DNA from: Actinoallomurus sp.
Lineage (GTDB): Bacteria; Actinomycetota; Actinomycetes; Streptosporangiales; Streptosporangiaceae
Length of the DNA: 64,000 bases
Direction: 5' to 3'
Assembly (NCBI GenBank): GCA_025964625.1
Contig: JAOPYL010000182.1
Span: 23,997-87,996 of the forward strand
Below are positions 60,067-64,000 of this stretch, piece after piece. A model generated the notes under the pieces. That model was not told the DNA's origin and searched no databases. It saw only the letters and a program-made list of their open reading frames with translations. The position numbers and the translations under genes were made by a program. Numbering within the stretch: the stretch's first letter is position 1; each line of letters starts with the position of its first letter.

Positions 60067-60072
60067 TAGTGT
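60067..60072 (+). promoter_or_regulatory. -10 element of the DAHP synthase leader
   Basis: TAGTGT lies 7 nt before the GTG of the leader ORF, so transcription would start at or next to the first codon and give a leaderless mRNA. No clear -35 is visible, which is common for such promoters. Confidence 0.5.
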
Positions 60073-60079
60073 GTGCGGC

Positions 60080-60151
60080 GTGAGCAACGTCTTCTCCTTT
60101 ACCTATGGCGGGCCCGGGTCACGGGCGGCTGCCAGGAAGACGCTGCACTAA
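60080..60151 (+). CDS. Aromatic leader peptide of the DAHP synthase attenuator
   Basis: A 23-codon ORF from GTG 60080 to TAA 60151 encoding V-S-N-V-F-S-F-T-Y-G-G-P-G followed by SRAAARKTLH. Phe codons at 5 and 7 and a Tyr codon at 9 make a stall cluster suited to sensing charged tRNA-Phe/Tyr. The codons right after it (60108-60118, GCGGGCCCGGG) are complementary to the 5' arm of the downstream terminator. There is no ribosome-binding site; the likely start point coincides with the GTG. The gene product downstream is the first enzyme of the aromatic pathway. Confidence 0.75.
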   Translation: MSNVFSFTYGGPGSRAAARKTLH

Positions 60152-60162
60152 AGGCAACCGCT

Positions 60163-60201
60163 GACGAATGCCCCGGGCCCGCGAGGCCCGGGGCATTCGT
60201 C
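60163..60201 (+). terminator. Attenuator terminator upstream of DAHP synthase
   Basis: GACGAATGCCCCGGGCC and its exact complement form a 17-bp stem with a 5-nt CGCGA loop, followed by GTTTCT. It lies 12 nt after the leader ORF stop and 24 nt before the DAHP synthase start. Its 5' arm (60172-60182) can instead pair over 11 bp with 60108-60118 inside the leader ORF, forming an antiterminator. Confidence 0.85.
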
Positions 60202-60225
60202 GTTTCTGGAGAACGAGGAAACATC

Positions 60226-61248
60226 ATGGTCGTCGTCATGGCCTCCGAGGCCGACGAAGCAGATGTCCAAGCCGTCGTCACGCTGGTCGAGACCGCGGGC
60301 GGCGAGGCGTTCGTGAGCAGAGGTGTCAACCGCACGATCGTGGGGCTGGTCGGCGACGTCGAGCAGTTCGGCGCGCTCAACCTGCGCGGCATGCGGGGTG
60401 TCAACGATGTCGTGCGGATCTCGGTGCCGTACAAGCTGGTCAGCCGCGAGAACCATCCGCACCGCTCGGTCGTCCGGGTAGGCGGCGTGCCGATCGGGCC
60501 GGACACGATGACGCTCATCGCCGGGCCGTGCGCGGTGGAGTCGCCAGAGCAGACGCTTCAGGCGGCGCAGATGGCGCAGGCGGCGGGCGCGACCCTGCTG
60601 CGCGGCGGGGCGTTCAAGCCCCGCACGTCTCCGTACGCGTTCCAGGGGCTGGGCGAGAAGGGCCTGCGGATCCTGGCCGAGGTGCGCGAGGAGACCGGCA
60701 TGCCCATCGTGACGGAGGTCGTCGACGCGAACGACGTCGACCTCGTCGCGTCGCACGCCGACATGCTGCAGGTGGGCACGCGCAACATGCAGAACTTCGC
60801 GCTGCTGCAGGCCGTCGGCGGTGCCGGCAGGCCGGTGATGCTCAAGCGCGGCTTCAACGCCACGATCGAGGAGTGGCTGATGGCCGCCGAGTACATCGCC
60901 CAGCGCGGCAACATGGACATCGTGCTCTGCGAGCGCGGCATCCGAACCTTCGAGACGGCCACCCGCAACACCCTGGACATCTCGGCCGTGCCGGTCGCCC
61001 AGCGGCTGTCGCACCTGCCGGTCATCGTGGACCCGTCGCACTCCGGCGGCCAGCGCGAACTCGTACTGCCGCTCACCCGAGCGGCGATCGCCATCGGCGC
61101 GGACGGCGTGATCATTGACGTGCACCCGCATCCCGAGGCGGCCCTGTGCGACGGCCCGCAGGCCCTCGTCGACGGCGATCTGCGTGAGCTCGCCAGGACC
61201 GTGCGCGACCTGCCGCCCGTGGTCGGCCGCGCCCTCACCCAGGCCTGA
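60226..61248 (+). CDS. 3-deoxy-7-phosphoheptulonate synthase, type I-beta (Bacillus/Thermotoga type)
   Basis: A 340-residue DAHP synthase, the entry step of aromatic amino acid synthesis (PEP plus erythrose-4-phosphate). Residues 1-75 form the ferredoxin-like regulatory domain of the I-beta group (VVVMASEADEADVQAVVTLVE). The barrel has LIAGPCAVESPEQTLQAA near residue 98, LRGGAFKPRTSPYAFQGLG near residue 125, MLQVGTRNMQNFALLQAVG near residue 180, MLKRGF and VIVDPSHSGGQRELV near residue 266. ATG 60226 has GAGGAA upstream. Many actinomycetes use a type II enzyme encoded near the PASTA kinase; here the type I enzyme is the one in that neighbourhood. Control by aromatic attenuation is inferred from the leader. 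Confidence 0.94.
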   Translation: MVVVMASEADEADVQAVVTLVETAGGEAFVSRGVNRTIVGLVGDVEQFGALNLRGMRGVNDVVRISVPYKLVSRENHPHRSVVRVGGVPIGPDTMTLIAGPCAVESPEQTLQAAQMAQAAGATLLRGGAFKPRTSPYAFQGLGEKGLRILAEVREETGMPIVTEVVDANDVDLVASHADMLQVGTRNMQNFALLQAVGGAGRPVMLKRGFNATIEEWLMAAEYIAQRGNMDIVLCERGIRTFETATRNTLDISAVPVAQRLSHLPVIVDPSHSGGQRELVLPLTRAAIAIGADGVIIDVHPHPEAALCDGPQALVDGDLRELARTVRDLPPVVGRALTQA

Positions 61249-61287
61249 GCCGCCGTGCCCTGGGAGACGTCGGTGAGCGGCGTTCGA

Positions 61288-61293
61288 TAGTCT
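61288..61293 (+). promoter_or_regulatory. -10 element of the EamA leader
   Basis: TAGTCT lies 7 nt before the ATG of the short leader ORF, exactly the same spacing as in the DAHP synthase leader, predicting a leaderless transcript. No clear -35 is seen. Confidence 0.5.
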
Positions 61294-61300
61294 CCCGGGC

Positions 61301-61342
61301 ATGGCGTATTTCACCGCCCAACTCGGGCCGCCCCGCTCCTGA
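61301..61342 (+). CDS. Aromatic leader peptide of the EamA transporter attenuator
   Basis: A 13-codon ORF, MAYFTAQLGPPRS, with Tyr and Phe as codons 3 and 4. No ribosome-binding site precedes it; the predicted transcription start coincides with the ATG. The end of the ORF contains GCCCCG (61330-61335), which can pair with CGGGGC (61344-61349) just after the stop. CGGGG there can alternatively pair with CCCCG (61357-61361) at the base of the terminator. This gives the 1:2, 2:3 and 3:4 choices of a classic attenuator. Confidence 0.68.
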   Translation: MAYFTAQLGPPRS

Positions 61343-61358
61343 CCGGGGCCCCTTCTCC

Positions 61359-61383
61359 CCGCGCCGGGCTTGGCCCGGCGCGG
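61359..61383 (+). terminator. Attenuator terminator upstream of EamA transporter
   Basis: CCGCGCCGGGC, a 3-nt loop and GCCCGGCGCGG form an 11-bp perfect stem, followed by TCTCTG. It lies 16 nt after the leader stop and about 80 nt before the transporter start. The T-run is weak. Confidence 0.7.
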
Positions 61384-61461
61384 TCTCTGACGCCGCTCTG
61401 ACGCGGCTTCGCGCGCCCCGGATTCGGCATTCCTTCCGGTTCGAGTTCTGGAGCGTTCTCC

Positions 61462-62367
61462 TTGACCACGACGCATGTCACTTCCACCGCGCCCGCACGC
61501 CGGTTCGGCGGGGCCGCCGACGTCGTCCTCGCCGCCGCCCTGTGGGGCACCACGGGCACCGTGCGCAGCTACGTCCCGGCGAGCCCGGTCGCGGTCGGCG
61601 CGGCCCGCCTCCTGGTGGGCGGGGCCTTCCTGTTCGCCATCGCGGTGCGCTCCGGCGGCCTGCGGCCGCTCATCGCGCGGGGCCGTCGTACCTGGCTGGT
61701 GCTCATCCTGGGCGCCGTCCTCGCCGCCGTCTACCAGGTCGCGTTCTTCAGCGCGGTCGCCCGCACCGGGGTGGCGACCGGAACCGTCGTGACGATCGGC
61801 AGCGGCCCGGTGTTCGCCGGTCTGCTGTCCTGGCTGCTGGGGATGGGCTCGCCGACTCGCCGCTGGATGCTCTCCACCGCCGGGGCGGTGGCCGGCTGCG
61901 CGGCACTGACCGCCGGCGGCCAGGCGGCCGGCGTCGAACCCGTGGGCATCGCGCTGGCGCTGCTGTCCGGCTTCGGCTACGCGTCGTACGCCACGGTGGC
62001 CTCCGCGCTGATCACGCGAGGCGACGACAGCCGGGCAGTGATCGGCGTGCTGTTCGGCGGCGCCGGCCTCCTGCTGCTCCCGGCCCTGGTGCTGTCGGGC
62101 TCCGGCTGGCTGCTCACCGGCCGCGGTGCACTGGCCACCGTCTACCTGGGCCTGATCACCACCGGCGTGGGTTACATGCTCTACGGCCGAGGCCTGCGCA
62201 CGACGCCGGTCGCCGTCGCCACCACCCTCACCCTCGCCGAGCCCGCGGTCGCCGCCGTCCTCGGGCTCTTGGTGCTGGGCGAGCACCTGGGTCTGCCCGC
62301 CCTCGGCGGCCTCGCCCTGCTGGCCGCCAGTCTGCTGCTCCTGGCCGTGCCGTTCCGGTCTCGCTGA
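61462..62367 (+). CDS. EamA-family (DMT superfamily) transporter
   Basis: A 301-residue drug/metabolite transporter with ten hydrophobic helices in two EamA repeats (about 14-145 and 150-298). Landmarks: DVVLAAALWGTTGTVRSY at the start, VGAARLLVGGAFLFAIA, and LTLAEPAVAAVLGLLVLGEHLGLPALGGLALL near the end, the usual EamA C-terminal signature. Start is TTG 61462 with GGAG 8 nt upstream; no ATG in frame is near. Some family members (YddG) export aromatic amino acids. The upstream Tyr/Phe leader suggests an aromatic amino acid, precursor or related compound as cargo, direction unknown. Confidence 0.88.
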   Translation: MTTTHVTSTAPARRFGGAADVVLAAALWGTTGTVRSYVPASPVAVGAARLLVGGAFLFAIAVRSGGLRPLIARGRRTWLVLILGAVLAAVYQVAFFSAVARTGVATGTVVTIGSGPVFAGLLSWLLGMGSPTRRWMLSTAGAVAGCAALTAGGQAAGVEPVGIALALLSGFGYASYATVASALITRGDDSRAVIGVLFGGAGLLLLPALVLSGSGWLLTGRGALATVYLGLITTGVGYMLYGRGLRTTPVAVATTLTLAEPAVAAVLGLLVLGEHLGLPALGGLALLAASLLLLAVPFRSR

Positions 62368-62382
62368 GCGTCACGCGGCGAA

Positions 62383-62420
62383 GGGGGCGCCGCACCGGCC
62401 GGACCCGGTCCGGCGCCCCC
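62383..62420. terminator. Bidirectional terminator between EamA and thiI
   Basis: GGGGGCGCC (62383-62391) and GGCGCCCCC (62412-62420) form a 9-bp stem around a GC-rich 20-nt loop able to pair internally. It lies between the convergent ends of the two genes. Confidence 0.7.
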
Positions 62421-62429
62421 GTACCGTGA

Positions 62430-63719
62430 TCAGGCGGGGGGCTCGCCGTAGGACGGGCGGTGCTCCTGGAGGCTCGTGGCGAGCTGCTCGGCCATCTCGC
62501 CGGCGTCGAGCCGCTTCTCGATCTGCCGCAGATCCTCGATCTTGGCGCGTGTCTCGGCGCGGCGCGGGGTGAGCACGGTGCAGCAGTCCTCGTCGGGCAG
62601 CTCGGAGATGGCCAAAGTGTGGATCCTGCGCGCCTCGGCCATGATCTCGGTCTTGTCCATGCCGATGAGCGGGCGCAGGATCGGCAGCCCGACCGCGTCG
62701 TCGAGCGCGGTGATGTTCTGCATGGTCTGGCTGCTCACCTGGCCGAGGGAGTCGCCGGTGATCAGGGCCGCGCCGCCGAGGTTGTGGGCGACGACCTCGG
62801 CGGTCTTCAGCATCAGGCGGCGCTGCGCGACGATCTGCAGCCGGTCGGCGCCGGAGGACTTGATCTGCTGCTGTGCCTTGCCGAACGGCACGACGTAGAG
62901 CCGTGACCCGCCCTGGAACTTGTCGAGCTCACGCACCAGGGCGTACGCCTTGTAGATCGACTCCGGACCGGTGAACGGCATGCCGGAGAAGTGCAGGAAG
63001 TCGACGCGCAGACCCCGGCGCATCATGCGGTACGCGGCGACGGGAGAGTCGATGCCGCCGGACATCAGGACGAGCGCCCGCCCGCTCATGCCCACCGGCA
63101 GGCCTCCCGCGCCCGGCGTGCCGTCCGTGAACACGAAGACCTCGCGCTGGTCGACCTCGATGAACACCACCATGTCGGGACGCTTGAGGTTGACCGGCAG
63201 GTCGTACCGCTCCTGGACCTTCGCGCCGACGAGGACGTTGAGGTCGGAGGAGGTGATGGGGAAGCGCTTGTCGCGGCGGCGGGCCCGGATCGCGAAGGCC
63301 CCCTTGCGAAGGAGCGCCGGGTGCTGGCCGACGAGGTCGAGGGCCGCCTGGACGGTGGCGTCGACCTCCTTCGCCACCCGCCAGGCGCGATGCACCCAGA
63401 CGATGCCCATCACGTCGGTCATCCGCCGCGCGACCGCGTCGACTTCCGCGAGCTCGCCGCTCTCGGTGCGGACGACGATGACGCCCTCACGCTGCCAGAC
63501 CTGGATCTTGATGCCGAGGCCCTTGACGGCGGCCCGGATGTTGTTCTGCAGGCGCCGCTCGAACAGCTCGCGGTTCTTGCCCTTGAGGACGATCTCGCCG
63601 AGCTTGAGCAGGACGCACGGCTCACCGGCCACAGACGTCTGCTCGATGGTGGGAGCGGCGTCCTGACCAGGGGCCGCGCCCTTTTCGGCGCGCTCGGCCG
63701 CCGCGTCGAGCATGGGCAT
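62430..63719 (-). CDS. thiI: tRNA 4-thiouridine synthase / thiazole sulfur transferase ThiI, without rhodanese domain
   Basis: A 429-residue ThiI. Order: N-terminal ferredoxin-like domain (CVLLKLGEIVLKGKNRELFERRL near residue 35), THUMP domain (about 85-190), and PP-loop ATPase (LVLMSGGIDSPVAAYRMMRRG near residue 217). The C-terminal rhodanese domain of the E. coli enzyme is missing; this short form is common in Gram-positives. The late DEDCCTVL Cys pair is kept. ATG 63719 has AGGAGG upstream. It thiolates tRNA and may support the thiazole branch together with thiS/thiG in this window. Confidence 0.93.
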   Translation of the reverse strand: MPMLDAAAERAEKGAAPGQDAAPTIEQTSVAGEPCVLLKLGEIVLKGKNRELFERRLQNNIRAAVKGLGIKIQVWQREGVIVVRTESGELAEVDAVARRMTDVMGIVWVHRAWRVAKEVDATVQAALDLVGQHPALLRKGAFAIRARRRDKRFPITSSDLNVLVGAKVQERYDLPVNLKRPDMVVFIEVDQREVFVFTDGTPGAGGLPVGMSGRALVLMSGGIDSPVAAYRMMRRGLRVDFLHFSGMPFTGPESIYKAYALVRELDKFQGGSRLYVVPFGKAQQQIKSSGADRLQIVAQRRLMLKTAEVVAHNLGGAALITGDSLGQVSSQTMQNITALDDAVGLPILRPLIGMDKTEIMAEARRIHTLAISELPDEDCCTVLTPRRAETRAKIEDLRQIEKRLDAGEMAEQLATSLQEHRPSYGEPPA

Positions 63720-63838
63720 GTCGGACCTCCTGCGGAACCGGGAAAGGGGTTGAGTACTAGTGTCGCGTAAGAAAACCAACGCCGCGACTCACCCGTACTG
63801 TTCCCTCCATCCACGGTATCGCCGGGATCGAGCGCCGC

Positions 63839-64000
63839 TCAGCGCTTGACGCAGGTGTAGGTCCCGTACACCTCGCGGCGGAAACCCGACTCGACGATCT
63901 CGAACCCGGCGGCGGCGAGCATCGGCTCGAACAACCACCGGTACGTGCTGTGCTCGGTGCGGATGTGCTCGGCGAAGTCCTCGCGGGTGTATCCCCGCGA
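63839..64000 (-). CDS. SAM-dependent methyltransferase, C-terminal end (cut by window edge)
   Basis: The last 53 codons of a leftward gene: YTREDFAEHIRTEHSTYRW, then LFEPMLAAAGFEIVESGFRR and EVYGTYTCVKR. The terminal beta-hairpin with GFEI and YTCVKR is typical of the end of class I methyltransferases. The catalytic part is outside the window, so the substrate is unknown. It lies 119 nt upstream of thiI. Confidence 0.65.
   Translation of the reverse strand, partial: SRGYTREDFAEHIRTEHSTYRWLFEPMLAAAGFEIVESGFRREVYGTYTCVKR

Overview
This is a high-GC actinomycete chromosome segment. Evidence: third codon positions are almost all G or C, GTG and TTG starts are frequent, and it carries actinobacteria-specific genes (bldD, mihF, ribM, a primosomal PriA without an ATPase loop, an Rv2175c-like protein, a PASTA-domain kinase). 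Synteny points to a sporulating filamentous actinomycete related to Streptomyces, Streptosporangium or Actinomadura; I cannot name the genus. Most of the window is conserved core, with short accessory insertions.

Left part (1-8.5 kb): a catabolic and molybdoenzyme-support region. The 3' end of fdrA, a DUF1116 gene, an aldose-1-epimerase and a DUF6986 aldolase-like gene run rightward. A leftward moxR-coxE-xdhC-mobA-like set follows. FdrA plus DUF1116 suggests an oxamate/oxalurate carbamoyltransferase and hence purine (allantoin) breakdown; the molybdenum maturation genes fit a xanthine-dehydrogenase-type enzyme encoded elsewhere.

8.6-14.4 kb: leftward ribD-ribE-ribM-ribBA-ribH under an FMN riboswitch, followed by hisG and a PH-domain protein. 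14.6-27.6 kb: an MBL hydrolase, rpe, an inserted methyltransferase/LysR/aminotransferase group, then metK-P450-priA-def-fmt-rsmB reading leftward. 27.6-40.6 kb: the pyr operon (pyrR-pyrB-pyrC-carA-orf65-carB-pyrK-pyrD-pyrF), almost entirely joined by 1-4 nt overlaps and preceded by a PyrR-binding hairpin, then mihF-gmk-rpoZ-coaBC. bldD diverges from pyrR.

41.8-54.9 kb: a HEPN-domain gene with a perfect LexA (SOS) box upstream, a two-gene WXG100-like (type VII secretion substrate-like) cassette, then a region matching the mycobacterial Rv2170-Rv2178c order: GNAT, metF, polyprenyl synthase, Rv2175c homologue and a PASTA Ser/Thr kinase. Thiamine genes (thiE, and TPP-riboswitch-controlled thiO-thiS-thiG) are interleaved. 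nfo closes the region.

55-64 kb: a sodium:solute symporter with a DUF485-like partner and a LytS/LytTR two-component system, a YedY-like molybdopterin protein, a type I DAHP synthase, an EamA transporter, thiI and the end of a methyltransferase. The most interesting signal is here. The DAHP synthase and the EamA transporter are each preceded by an apparently leaderless short ORF rich in Phe/Tyr codons and then a strong intrinsic terminator, i.e. two ribosome-mediated aromatic-amino-acid attenuators about 1.2 kb apart with the same promoter-to-start spacing. No tRNA, rRNA, CRISPR array or insertion sequence was seen.
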